64,000 bases of DNA from Candidatus Altimarinota bacterium (GCA_028685185.1 JAQUEK010000002.1:220480-284479); one strand, 5' to 3'; shown: positions 22,059 through 32,705, numbered from the stretch's first letter. Numbers and translations: made by a program. Notes: generated from the letters alone by a model not told the origin.

Positions 22059-24143
22059 ATGAAAAAATATCTTTCCGTTAAAAAAATCATCGCTTTCGTG
22101 ATAATAGTATGAATCTGATATTCCATATACAGCTATTATTTCAGCTCCCCTGCTAAAACTGTAACAGTAACAAAAGAATATACAGTATCCACATGAAGCA
22201 TAGAGAACTCCATAAAAGTTACAGGTAAGGCTTCACTTGTAAATGAGCAGAAGCTGAAATTCAATCAGGTATGAAAGGTTGAAAAAGTATATTTCAAAGA
22301 CTGAAGCAAAGTAAAGCAATGACAGCTTATCGCTGAGCTTGAAAAAACAGACATAAACAGTACTATAAAACAGGCCGAGCTATCTCTTAGCGATGCACAG
22401 ATAAAATTGCAAGACCTTCTTAATTGAGCCCAGTACAAGGATATATTGAATTGAGAGAATAACGTAACCACTTCCGAAAACAAGATCCAAACTTTGGAAA
22501 ACGACCTATCAAGCCTTATAGACGATAAGGAAAACAAGATAAAAGATTATGCGAATCAGATTTCCCAAAGTGAAAACGACATAAAAAATAAGGAAGCCTC
22601 GTTATTGAATACCAAAAATGATTTAGCTACTCTTGAGAAGATTGAAGAGAAATGATTGACTGACTATGATATAGACCTAAGAAAAACCATAAGCGATTCC
22701 TATACCAATGCTAAAAAACAGTTGATCGACCTGGAAAACTCATTATTCAAAGCGGATGAGATATTATGAATAAGCAATCTCAATAAAGACAAGAACGATT
22801 CTTTCGAAGTTTATCTCTGAGCTAAGAATTCATCGACTAAAGTTCAAGCCGAAAGGGATTGGAGCAATTCTAATACCTTATTACTAAGTGCTCAGACATA
22901 TTATGATTCACTAAATTCAAACGAACAGTCTTCAACTGAAATAATAGATTTTCTAGATAAGCTTTCAGAAAGTTATTTCAAGCTGATGGATCTCGGAAAA
23001 AGCTGACAGGAGATGATGAATGCAAGCATAGTTTCCTCGAATCTCTCACAAAACGATATAGACAACAAATCTGCGGTATTCTGATCCATCCTTACCTCTG
23101 CGCAATCCACATATTCATCAGTCAAATCCACCATAGCTAATATCCAGAAGCTTACGGATCCTGAACTAAAGAAGGCTCAGAGCCTGAATACGATAAATTC
23201 TAAAAAACAGTCCATTGCAGACCTAGAATACAATATAAGCAAATTGAAAAACGACCTTGAAAAAGCAAAATCTGACTTTGAATACACGCTGAAAAATTAT
23301 GAATCACAGATAAAACAAAAGAATTTGGATATCGAAAGTGCTAAAAACAGCCTTGAATATTCAAAGGAAAGCCTGAAAGTCGTAAAGCAGTGAGCGACAT
23401 CGGTAGAGCTATCACAAGCAAGGAACAATGTTGCGAAATCAAAGCTATCATTAGAGAATGCACGCAAATGACTTGATAAATATGAGCTTACAGCACCATT
23501 TGATTGAACAGTCAGAAAGATAGATTTCAAAGTGTGAGATAATCTTACTGCAGATGAACAGAAATATATCTACATCGAGAATCCTAATCTGGTAGAGATA
23601 TCAACCATCCTCGATCAGCTCGATATAGTTAAGGTTTCCTTGAATCAAAAAGCGAAAGTGGTGTTCGACTCATATCCTGATAAGGAATTCATATGAAGCA
23701 TAAGCGAAAAAGATACAACACCAGCTGAAACATCGGGCGTAACATCATATACTATAACCATCGCATTGGACAAATGAGATGCTGAAATATACAGCTCCAT
23801 GACTGCAAAGGTATCAATCATAGTTGAAAGCAAAAAAGACATATTAATCATACCGTCTTCATATATAGAGACAGCAGCCTGAATAAAATATGTGATAGTC
23901 AAAGAGAATTGATCTGAGATAAAAAAAGAGGTTGCAACTTGAATCACAGATGATTCAAATATCGAGATAACAGAATGATTGAACAAATGAGATGTTATCA
24001 TCAAAAAGATAACATCGACTGTTAAAGCATGAACTTCAAGCCTTCTTCCTACATGATGAGCATGATGAGCATGAAGAACATGAGGAGGATGAAACAGCTG
24101 ATGAACAGGAAGGACCTGATGAGGTGGAAATTTCGGATGATAA
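22059..24143 (+). CDS. MacA/HlyD-like adaptor protein of an ABC export system
   Basis: A 694-residue protein with one N-terminal membrane helix (KKIIAFVIIVGIGYSIYSYYF). A first biotinyl-lipoyl half-domain follows (GKVEKVYFKDGSKVKQGQLIAELEKTD). A very long coiled-coil hairpin spans about residues 110-480, then the second lipoyl half (YELTAPFDGTVRKIDFKVGDNLTADEQ) and beta-barrel and membrane-proximal regions (LNQKAKVVFDSYPDKEFIGSISEKD). The C-terminal 35 residues are a Gly-rich tail coded largely by TGA. It is about 300 residues longer than typical MacA because of the hairpin. The genes for the lipoprotein, ATPase and permease follow in order, forming an export operon. Confidence 0.9.
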
Positions 24144-24173
24144 ATCTATAATATATATCTAATTCTTAGTCTT

Positions 24174-24593
24174 ATGAAAAAATCGTTTACACTTATAGTC
24201 ATATTGCTGACAAGCATATCGCTTATATCATGCAGCAACCCTTCAGTGCAAGAGCGATGAAGCAGATGAATATGAAGAGGAGGAGGAACTGAATGAAATG
24301 CAAATGGTATAATAAGGCTTAAAGGCAGAGGATGACCAAATTGAGGATGACAAAGATTCGGTTCTTGATCAAGAATGTGAAGCTGAGCCTATGAGCGATT
24401 CTGAAGCTGAAGCCTCAGTGATGAGTTCTTAAAATTAAGTGAGGAAAATAGGAAAATATTGAAAGACGCCATGGATGCAAGAAGATTCTGAGATGATGTA
24501 AAATCAGAAGAGATATTAAAAGGACTGAAAGAAAAATATCCCGATGTTTTCTCTTGAACATTAAGGATGTGATGAAGAATGGGTTGAAACTAA
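24174..24593 (+). CDS. Gly/Arg-rich lipoprotein within the export operon
   Basis: A 139-residue predicted lipoprotein. The signal peptide ends in a lipobox SLISC with the lipidated Cys at residue 20. A Gly/Arg/Ser-rich low-complexity region follows (RGSRGIGRGGGTEGNANG and GGPNGGGQRFGSGSRMGSG), then a small charged helical domain (LSEENRKILKDAMDARRFGDDVKSEEILKGLKEKYPDVF). Lgt and LspA for its processing are encoded at 3-6 kb. It lies between the adaptor and the ATPase genes, so it may be the external component or the cargo of this exporter. No family is recognised. Confidence 0.82.
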
Positions 24594-24618
24594 AAATATA
24601 ACACTAATTAAAAATATA

Positions 24619-25320
24619 ATGGCAGAAAATGTTATCAGGATGACATGAATAAAAAAAATATATAATGTTTGAGATGAGACATTGGAAGTCTTGAAGTGAG
24701 TGGATTTCGAGCTGAACAAGTGAGAGTTCGCATCGATAATGTGAGAGTCATGAAGCGGTAAATCAACTCTTATGAATATAATCTGAATGCTTGATAATCC
24801 ATCAAGCGGAAGCTATTTCTTCAATTGAGTGGATATCTCAACAGTGACAGATGATGAGCAAGCGCTTCTCAGAAGACGAAACATAGGGTTCATTTTTCAG
24901 AGCTACAACCTGTTATCGAAGACATCTGCCCTAAGACAGGTCATGCTTCCTTTGATATATCAGTGAGTACCATCCAAATTAAGAAAACAGATGGCGATAG
25001 ATGCCCTGATAAAGGTATGATTGAAGGATAAGATAAATTCATTGCCATCAGAGATGTCAGGTTGACAGCAGCAAAGGGTTGCAATAGCAAGAGCAATAGT
25101 CACAAACCCGCTTCTGATACTTTGAGATGAGCCGACATGAGCGCTTGACAGCAAGACATGAAATGATGTCATGGAGATTATCGCCAAACTGAATGAAGAA
25201 GGAAAAACCATCCTGATAATAACACATTCGGCAGAAGTGAACAAATATGCAAAAAGGCATATTTTCATAAAAGATTGAATGATAAGCGGTTCCTGAGTGA
25301 AATTAGAGAAATCTGTATAA
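24619..25320 (+). CDS. MacB-type ABC transporter ATP-binding protein
   Basis: A 233-residue nucleotide-binding subunit. Walker A reads MGESGSGKSTLMN, the Q-loop FIFQSYNLLSKTSALRQV, the signature EMSGGQQQRVAIARA, Walker B LLILGDEPTGALDSKTG, and the switch His is in IITHSAEV. This matches the LolD/MacB/FtsE class that powers mechanotransmission rather than substrate passage. Glycines in Walker A and the signature are TGA. It pairs with the permease 25 bases downstream and the adaptor upstream. Confidence 0.96.
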
Positions 25321-25345
25321 AATATAACTAATCGAGATCAGAAAA

Positions 25346-26551
25346 ATGGCATTAACGGAATATTTTACATCTGCGATAACAGCACTTCTCAGCAATAAGC
25401 TAAGATCAGCTTTAAGCATGCTAGGTATAATAATCTGAGTTTTTTCAATTATTACAATGCTTGCCATATGAGAATGAACTTCGTCTTCAATAGTAGATAG
25501 GTTCAACAGCATGTGAGCTAACCTCATAACAGTTTCTCCAGGTAGATCGAACAGCACAAGAGTCTGATCTGTCCAATGAGGTTGATCAACAAGCAATCTT
25601 ATAGATGATAGCTTTGTTGAATTCATAAGAAATATCCCTTGAGTCAAAAGGGTATCCCCTACTGTCAACGCATCCAAGCAATTCATATATTGAACATATA
25701 ATACTAATTCAAGTATAGTATGAGTCGAGAGTCTTTATAAGGATATAAAATGAATTACCATCTCAAATTGAAGATTCATAAACGATGATGATATAAGATG
25801 AAGCAAGAAAGTGGCTGTCATATGATATACCATTTCAACCGATGCATTCTGATCAGGAACAGTTGATCCTATCGGTAAGGAGATTAAGCTTGAGAACTGA
25901 ATATATACAGTGATATGAACGCTTCAGGATAATTCTCAGGCAAACAGAAGGGTTTTTCTTCCTATAACCACTGTCATGAATAAGATTATCGGAACACATT
26001 ATTATTCCTCCGTTGATATCGAGGTTGATGATTCCACTAAAACAGATCTCTATCAGGCATATATAAATACTGAGCTACTTAAATATACCAAAACCGCAAA
26101 TGCTGACGATGCGCCGTTCTCGATAAGCTCGATGTCAGAGATATTAAGCTCTGTAACAGCCATAACATGAACTTTCACATTATTCCTTGCATGAATCGCA
26201 ACGATATCGCTTCTGGTCTGATGAATCTGAGTAATGAACATAATGCTTGTTTCTGTTACAGAAAGGACAAGAGAAATAGGTATCCGAAAAGCCATATGAG
26301 CAACCAGAACAGATATATTGATGCAGTTTCTGATAGAAGCTTTGATAATAAGTGTTGTCGCTTGATGAATATGAATCGCTCTGAGCTTCGTTATAGTTAA
26401 TGCTATAAAAGGCATACTTACCGCGGTCATAACGACCAATTCGATAATCTTAGCATTCTGAAGTGTAGTCATGATATGAATAATCTTCGGTATTCTCCCT
26501 GCAAGAAAAGCTGCAAATCTTAAGCCAATTGATGCCTTGAGATTTGAATAG
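25346..26551 (+). CDS. MacB-like ABC transporter permease
   Basis: A 401-residue protein with one N-terminal membrane segment (LRSALSMLGIIIGVFSIITMLAIG), a large extracytoplasmic MacB-core domain and a C-terminal FtsX domain of three segments. The FtsX motif [38 protein letters not shown] is well conserved, and the C-terminus ends PARKAANLKPIDALRFE as usual for MacB. The ATPase is a separate gene, as in Gram-positive MacAB-like systems. Likely cargo is a peptide, drug or lipid, not determinable here. A terminator follows. Confidence 0.95.
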
Positions 26552-26555
26552 ATAT

Positions 26556-26588
26556 GAAAAAGCGGATTTGCAAAAATCCGCTTTTTTC
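26556..26588 (+). terminator. Terminator of the export operon
   Basis: The arms AAAAGCGGATT and AATCCGCTTTT around TGCAAA are followed by T residues, just after the permease TAG. Confidence 0.85.
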
Positions 26589-26621
26589 TTATATTATATC
26601 AAATAGAATTAAAAAATACCT

Positions 26622-27806
26622 ATGTCCGAAAATGTAATAATCTGTCCTAATTGCAGCACAAAGATAAACCTTGATGAGATAGCAAAGCACAAGTACAATG
26701 AAGAATTACAGAAGAATGAGGAGAAGCTCAAGAAGGATTTCGAAAAAAGAGAAGAAGAAATAAAGAAAGAGATGTGGATGAAGGCCCTTGAAGCAGCAGA
26801 GAAAAAGAAAGAACTTGAAACCAAGGATCTTAATATCCAATTGGAAGAATTCAAGAAAAAACAGGAGGAATCCATGAAAAATGAGCTTGAACTGAGGAAA
26901 AAAACAAGAGAACTGGAAGACAAGGCTAAAAATCAGGAAATAGAAAACATCAGGAAGCTTGATGAGGAAAAGAAAAAGCTTGAGGAAAAGATGTCAGAGG
27001 AAAATAAGAAAAAGGAGGAGGAAATGATAAGGAAGATACAGGAGGATCAATGAAAGCTCCTTGCAGAGAAAGACAAGCAGATGGAGATAATGAGAAAACA
27101 TCTTGAGGAAGCAAACAGGAAAGCAAACCAATGATCACAACAGATACAGGGTGAGATACAGGAAAATGAGCTCAAAGAAATCCTACAGAAAAATTTCCCC
27201 TTAGATATTATAGAAGATGTGCCTACCTGAATCAAGTGAGCTGATCTCATACATACCGTTAGGAATGAAAGATGACAATCCGTTTGAATCATCCTTTGGG
27301 AATCCAAAAACACGAAAACATGGTCTGCCGATTGGATAAAGAAGCTTAAAGACGACAGAGTAATAGCTAAGGCTGATATATGCATATTGGTCACAAGCAC
27401 GATGCCAGAAAACATAAGGCATTTCTGACTTATGAATGATGTCTGGGTTTCAGAATTTGCATATTTCCTTGCTCTTACAGTTGCTGTAAGGGATAAATTA
27501 TTATCAATCCATCAGGTTTCAAAAAGCCTTGTATGAAAGGATGAGAAGATGGAACTTCTATATAATTATCTTTCAAGCTCTGAGTTTAAATCAAAGATAG
27601 AAAATATAATAGATGCTTTCAAATCATTGAAGGACGATCTCGAATCAGAAAAACGCTCCATGGCTCGAATCTGGGCAAAACGCGAAAAGGAACTGGAAAG
27701 GATAATCAACAACACAAGCTTTCTATATTGAGATATGCAGTGACTTATGTGAGCAAGCTTGGGAAAAATAGATTATCTGGAATTAGGGAGCGGTGTCGAG
27801 GAATAG
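26622..27806 (+). CDS. DUF2130 protein: zinc-ribbon-like start, coiled coil, PD-(D/E)XK-like domain
   Basis: A 394-residue protein. The N-terminus (ENVIICPNCSTKINLDEIAKHKY) has a CPNC pair. Residues about 25-170 are a dense Lys/Glu coiled coil. The C-terminal domain has ELKEILQKNFPLDIIEDVPTGIKGADLIH and VGIILWESKNTKTWSADWIKKLKDD, matching the DUF2130 core, whose E-x-K-like motif suggests a restriction-endonuclease-like fold. Family function is not known; nuclease activity is only suggested by the fold. The gene is single and followed by a dispersed repeat. Confidence 0.88.
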
Positions 27807-27821
27807 TATCTTACTAAGTTT

Positions 27822-27864
27822 TAACCCATCCGCCCTTGCCGGGCACCTTCCCTTTATAAGGGAA
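27822..27864. repeat. Dispersed palindromic repeat, copy 1
   Basis: A 32-base unit starting TAACCCATCCGCCC and ending GGGCACCTTCCCT, containing a GCCC...GGGC hairpin, with a trailing CCCTTTATAAGGG palindrome. An inverted near-identical copy lies at 31292-31322. It is more GC-rich than its surroundings. Confidence 0.8.
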
Positions 27865-27900
27865 AGAAATATGAGAGATTATTTTTAAAAATAAGATTTT

Positions 27901-28455
27901 ATGAAAATACCGGAACATGCAAAGAAAGTTTTTAAATGAGTTCTTTATGATGTTTATCATTGGGATCAAGAGTTATATGATTGAACGACTAAAATATTCG
28001 AGATGCTAAAAAGAAATCCAGCATCATTTGTAATTCCTATATCTGATGATTGAAATATCTACATATTAGAGCAAGAACAGCCATGAAGACAGCCTTATTA
28101 TTCGTTTCCAGGATGAAGCTGAGAGGATTGAGAAGATGCTTTGGAACTGGCCAAAAGAGAATTATTGGAGGAGACCGGTCTCGTAGGTTATGATTGGGAA
28201 TTATTCAAGACGTATAACCAATCCTGAAAGATCGATTATGAAAAACCTTGCTATATATCCAGAAACTGCAAGAAAATCCAAGAGCAGGAATTGGATTGAT
28301 GAGAGAAGATCAAGGTGATAAAAGTAAATTGGGAAGAATTCAAAACTATCATCACCTGACCAAAATTCAGGATGTCAGATTTCGGTTTTGATTTCGTAAG
28401 GGAATTATATAATTGAAGAGAAGAAGAACTTAAAAAAAAGATATTAGGAAAATAA
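27901..28455 (+). CDS. Nudix hydrolase (tandem copy 1)
   Basis: A 184-residue Nudix-fold protein. The Nudix box is complete, GGSGEDGEDALELAKRELLEETGL, with the metal-binding REx2EE residues. Preceding strands (SFVIPISDDGNIYILEQEQPG and PYYSFPGG) resemble ADP-sugar or ADP-ribose pyrophosphatases of the NudF type. The first ten residues MKIPEHAKKVF are identical to those of the next gene. It probably removes a nucleoside diphosphate linked to another moiety; the exact substrate is unknown. Confidence 0.93.
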
Positions 28456-28477
28456 GTAATTTATAATCAGATTAATT

Positions 28478-29032
28478 ATGAAAATACCGGAACATGCAAA
28501 GAAAGTTTTTGAATGAAAAACATTCGATACGTATCAATGGGAACAGGAAATGTTTGATTGAAGCATGAAAATTTTCGAGAAGCTGAAAAGGAATGATACT
28601 ATAGATATAATAGCGGTTTCTGAAGACTGATACATATATATCCTAGAAGAGGAACATCCTGGAAGACCACTGTTTTATGGTCTGGTATGATGAACCTGTG
28701 AAATCTGAGAAGAAGCCATAGAGACAGCAAAAAGAGAACTGCTCGAGGAGACCGGTTTAGAAAGCTCTGATTGGGAAATTTTCTGAACCTATACGAAATC
28801 TTCAAGAATAGATTATGATGGTTATGTGTATATAGCCAGAAACTGCAAAAAAATAAAAGAACAGGAACTTGATCCAGGAGAAAAGATAATTGTCAGAAAA
28901 GTCGAATGGAAGGAATTTATAGACATTGTCGCTGATCCGAAATTCAGGGTAAGCGAATTCGCCCTTGATGCTCTGAGATATATTTATCTTTGAAAGGAAG
29001 AAGAATTGAAGAAAAATATTTTAGGCAAATAG
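28478..29032 (+). CDS. Nudix hydrolase (tandem copy 2)
   Basis: A 184-residue paralogue of the preceding gene, 22 bases downstream. The two share length, the N-terminus MKIPEHAKKVF, the C-terminal EEELKKxILGK and most of the fold. The Nudix box is intact (GGTCEIGEEAIETAKRELLEETGL). The PYYSFPGG segment of copy 1 is PLFYGLVGG here, so the substrate pocket may have changed after duplication. Its stop is one base from the converging TatD stop. Confidence 0.93.
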
Positions 29033-29830
29033 TTAAACCCTGTAAAACCTCTTGCTATTCTCGAAAATCATATCCTCAACCGTTTCAGGAGCTTCATCTC
29101 GAAGTTCCTTTATCTTATCTAAAACAAATTTCACATATCAGCTAGTATTCATCTTCTTTCCGCGAAACGGTTCCGGAGTAAGAAATGGAGCATCGGTTTC
29201 GACCAATATCCTATCAAGAGGAACCATGGAAACCGAATTTTGTATATCTTTAGCGTTCTTGAACGTAACTATTCATGAAAATCAGATGTAAATGTTTTTG
29301 CCTATTCATAGGAATCTTTTAACGATTTCAGGATTTCCTGTAAAGCAATGTATCACGATATTTCATGTGAAGCCAGAACTACTGAGCATTTCATAGCTAT
29401 CTTCCCAAGCATCTCTGATATGGACTATTAGCGGAAGCGAGAATTTTTTCGCAAGATCGATATTAGCCTTGAATGCTTTTTTCTGCATATGTATGTTCTC
29501 TTCGATTCAATCCTTCTCAAGGTTGAAATAATCAAGTCAAAGCTCTCATATTCAGACTATATGTTCCCTGTTTTCCATGATCTGCCTCTCGACCTTGCTG
29601 ATCTCTTCATCCATATCTGTAATAAGGATAGCTTCATTCGGATGGATTATTCACGCCACCACATGGAAAACATCATATTTCTTAGCTAATTCAAGAGCTT
29701 TTTCGGTTGATTTATAATCGCTTCATATCAGCGTTGAATAGCTGACTCAATATTCTGACATTATCTCGATTTCTCTCGCTATATTCTCATAATCCTCGAA
29801 TTGCAGATGTGAATGTGTATCGAAAATCAT
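29033..29830 (-). CDS. tatD: TatD-family metal-dependent hydrolase
   Basis: A 265-residue TIM-barrel metallohydrolase. It begins [14 protein letters not shown] with the HxH metal ligands. GIGELGLDYF carries the bridging Glu. [12 protein letters not shown] and [13 protein letters not shown] supply two further His, and [24 protein letters not shown] supplies the final Asp. TatD proteins act as 3'-5' exonucleases or deoxyribonucleases in repair and quality control. The ATG before IFDTH is unambiguous. Confidence 0.95.
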
Positions 29831-29891
29831 ATAAGATTTTTAAAAAAGTAATTTTTGTGTAAAATGACTCGTGTATTTTATGGAAATAATT

Positions 29892-30527
29892 ATGAAATCA
29901 AAAAAAGAAATCTCAGAAATTTTCGACAGGATATATTCGCTTTATCCTGATACGAAAACCGAGCTTGATTATGAGACATCTTTCCAGTTCCTGGTAGCTG
30001 TGATCATGTCCGCTCAAGCGACAGATAAACAGGTAAATAGGATAAATGATAGCTTCTTCAGAAAAATAAGAGAGCCTAAAGATATCATGAACATGTCTTT
30101 AGAAGATATAGAGAATGAGCTTAAAAGCCTTAATTATTACAAGCATAAATCCCTATATATAAAGCAGGTTTCACAAAAGCTTCACGATGAATTCAACTCG
30201 GTAATCCCTGATAATCTCGATGCATTGATAAGGCTTCCATGAATCTGAATAAAGACCGCAAAAGTTGTTCTGGGTGTGCTTTATGATGCGCCATACGTAT
30301 GAGTTGACACACATGTCCATAGGGTGACAAACAGGCTTTGAATAGTGAAGACTAAAACTCCTGAAGAGACGGACAGGATTCTTGAGAAGATATTGACTAT
30401 AGAACAGAAAAGAAAGATGCATCATGCGCTTGTTCTTTTCTGAAGATATAACTGCACAGCCAGAAAACCGAAATGTAAGGGCTGTAAAGCCATAAATCTA
30501 TGTAGCTTTGAAATGAAAAATATTTAA
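29892..30527 (+). CDS. nth: Endonuclease III (DNA glycosylase/AP lyase)
   Basis: A 211-residue base-excision repair enzyme that removes oxidised pyrimidines and nicks at AP sites. The helix-hairpin-helix LPGIGIKTAKVVLG contains the catalytic Lys, and GVDTHVHRVTNRLG the catalytic Asp. The [4Fe-4S] ligands follow as C-x6-C-x2-C-x5-C (CTARKPKCKGCKAINLC). The start MKSKKEISEIFDRI aligns with E. coli Nth, so I prefer it over the in-frame ATG at 29880 or GTG at 29871. Length equals the family norm. Confidence 0.95.
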
Positions 30528-30781
30528 TTTAAACATAGATGCTTCATGAATGGCCTGTTTGAAAATCCCTGTAAGACAAAGGTTGGTTTTCTATTGCATC
30601 CAATAGACTTCAGATATTTTCAACAACTTTTTCTTAATATACTGCCAATAATTTAGTATGATCCATACTAGGTCTGACTCATTCAGATAATATTATCTCC
30701 TCTGATTTTTCACTTGATCACATAAACATGCTGATAATGTAAATATTAGAATAAATTACGCAAAAATAATTTAAATGCAAA
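30528..30781. other. Gap with two doubtful short frames
   Basis: No convincing gene. A plus-strand frame 30546-30656 (36 codons, containing VGFLLHPIDFRYF) and a minus-strand frame 30634-30729 (31 codons, MFMGSSEKSEEIILSEGVRPSM) each look slightly protein-like and could be decayed remnants. A small hairpin, TCTATTG-CATC-CAATAGA, is near 30590. Confidence 0.35.
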
Positions 30782-31177
30782 TTAATTCTCTAATATCTTA
30801 AGAAGTTCTCTTTCGAATTTTTTCGCATCGTTTATCAATTTGACCTCAGAAAGCTGTCATAACTCATGAGCTATCTGATTTCTGACTTTATGAAGTTTCC
30901 ATATCTCTTGTATATTTCCTATCACTGCAGGATTTTTTTTAAGTTGTTCTCAGAGTGTTCATTCATATCAGAAATCCTTCAATATATGATTCAATATCTT
31001 ATCATATCTGAGAATCTTTTCAGAAGCAGATGAATAATAGCATTTCTTTATCTCTTTCTTATAGAATTCAATCCTTTCGCCTGATAATCCCTTTTTTTTT
31101 CTTTTGACGAAAAATAGTATTGCCATTCACAAGACTATGACGAGCAAAAATGTTCCCCAGAAAATGTATGATTCCAT
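30782..31177 (-). CDS. Membrane-anchored HEPN-like helical protein
   Basis: A 131-residue protein with one N-terminal membrane helix (YIFWGTFLLVIVLGMAILFFV) followed by basic residues and an all-helical cytoplasmic domain. Near its C-terminus it carries IWKLHKVRNQIAHELG, which has the R-x4-6-H pattern of HEPN domains, some of which are RNases in toxin systems. No partner antitoxin is adjacent. The frame is open upstream to 31339, but that DNA consists of dispersed repeats, so I take the ATG before ESYIFWG as the start. Confidence 0.75.
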
Positions 31178-31208
31178 GGTCTGATTTTTAAGATTTAATT
31201 TTTTATGA

Positions 31209-31267
31209 TATCTCTCTGTCCTTCGCATGTCTTCCTCATCTGTCATTTCGACCGGAACGGAGAAATA
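31209..31267. repeat. Dispersed-repeat-like element
   Basis: It contains TCTCTCTGTCCTTCGCATG and TGTCATTTCGACCGGAACGG, unusually GC-rich for this window. From memory, blocks of this form recur as intergenic repeats in many bacterial genomes. No second copy is seen here. Confidence 0.45.
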
Positions 31268-31291
31268 ATTTTGCAAATCCTTTTCAAATAT

Positions 31292-31322
31292 AGGGAAGGT
31301 GCCCAACAGGGCGGATGGGTTA
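31292..31322. repeat. Dispersed palindromic repeat, copy 2 (inverted)
   Basis: The reverse complement of the 27822 unit, differing mainly in the hairpin loop. Its outermost TAA serves as the stop codon of rimO. Confidence 0.8.
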
Positions 31323-32705
31323 TACTCTGTATTCCACAAAACTTCCTATATCGAAATCTTCAGTTTTAATGATCTTATTCATCTTGACTTCATCATATTC
31401 ATCGATTTCAGGAGCTTTCAATTCCCTTCTGATTATAGCTTTCTTAGAATCGAAATCCATCACATATCCGCTGAAAGTCTTTCATTTATCATTCTTTTGC
31501 TTCTTGTCATATATCTTCTGTATAAGCTCATCAGCTTCATTTACCCTCCCTGCAGATACGCTATCTTCAATCTTACCATCAAGCTTAAAGCTTGGAGCTA
31601 ATGGCTCATCATGATATTGGAACAATGCTACGCTGTCAAATTCGTATTTTTCCAAGAAATCCAAAAGGATATTCTGATCCTCATCGGTTTCTCATGGAAA
31701 TCAGATTATGAAAGCCGTCCTAAGATGATAATCTTCAAAATTCGATTTTATATAATCAAGGAAATTATGGATTTCTGAAGTATTGTAATATCTTCACATC
31801 CTTTTTAGGATCTTCTCTGAGATATGCTGGAACGGAATATCGAAATATGGTATGAATCTTTTGAAGCTTTTCAATTTTTCCAAAGTTGCAAGCGAGAGAT
31901 TATCTGGATACATGTATAAAAGCCTATATTTGAAATCTCACCCAATCTTCTCGATTTCCTCCAATAATTCGATAAGCTTAGGCGAATCATATATATCCGC
32001 TCAATATCTTGTCGTATCCTGAGCTATTATCTCAATTTCCTTTATTCAATAGCTTATCATAGTATTCACTTCTGATATGATGTCCACGATGGGCCTGGAT
32101 TTCTGCCTTCATCTGATTTTCGGGATTATGCAGAATGTGCAGTTATTGTCGCATCATTCGGCTATTTTCAGATATTCATAACCGAAAGGAGCATTTATAT
32201 AAGCTCTTGTCTCATCTCATTTCCATATGAATGCCTTCTTGTCGAGCTGCGATCATCCAATCTTTTCAAGATAATCCTTAAGCTTGTTTTCCTTGAGATT
32301 TTTCTTAAGGTCTTGTATATTGTCTTTGTTCAAAGAAATCTTAGAGTTCTTGCTATCGAAAAGCAGATCCTCTATGGCTGAATAATTCACAAAAGGGATT
32401 ATCTTATAGAGATTCTTCAAAGAAGATAGGAACTCATCATTCTTGACTGAAATATAGCATCCTAGAATGATTATCTTCTTTCAGAGATCGTCGAAATATT
32501 TTATGGTCTGTTCTGATTCTTCCCTGGCAGTAGAAAGGAAACCGCAAGTGTTTATTATCACATGGTCTACATTCTCATCTTCAGGATCTTCAAAATATTC
32601 AATATTTATCCTGTCTGAAAATTTAAGTATCTCTCAAATTGTAAATTCCAGATCAACCAGATTCTTATTGCATCCTAGATTTATCGAGGCGAATTTAAAT
32701 GTCAT
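31320..32705 (-). CDS. rimO: Ribosomal protein S12 methylthiotransferase
   Basis: A 461-residue radical-SAM methylthiotransferase. The N-terminal domain begins FASINLGCNKNLVDLEF, the RimO form of the first Cys motif, followed by NTCGFLSTAREES and LGCYISVK for the second [4Fe-4S] cluster. The radical-SAM motif is EGCDNNCTFCIIPKIRG (C-x3-C-x2-C). The TRAM-like C-terminus contains RRELKAPEIDEYDEVKMN, which is RimO-like rather than MiaB-like. RimO modifies an Asp of ribosomal protein S12. The stop codon lies in the outer edge of a dispersed repeat. Confidence 0.93.

Noticed and set aside
24174..24593. Treating the Gly/Arg-rich lipoprotein as a low-complexity artefact.
   Set aside because: It has a good signal peptide and lipobox, a regular C-terminal helix and sits cleanly inside the operon.
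26167..26400. A plus-strand frame inside the permease gene.
   Set aside because: It is out of frame with the conserved FtsX motif [23 protein letters not shown], which is continuous once TGA is Gly.
31178..31339. Extending the HEPN-like gene upstream to 31339.
   Set aside because: The frame is open, but the DNA there consists of dispersed repeats and the rimO stop; the membrane helix begins right after the ATG at 31177.
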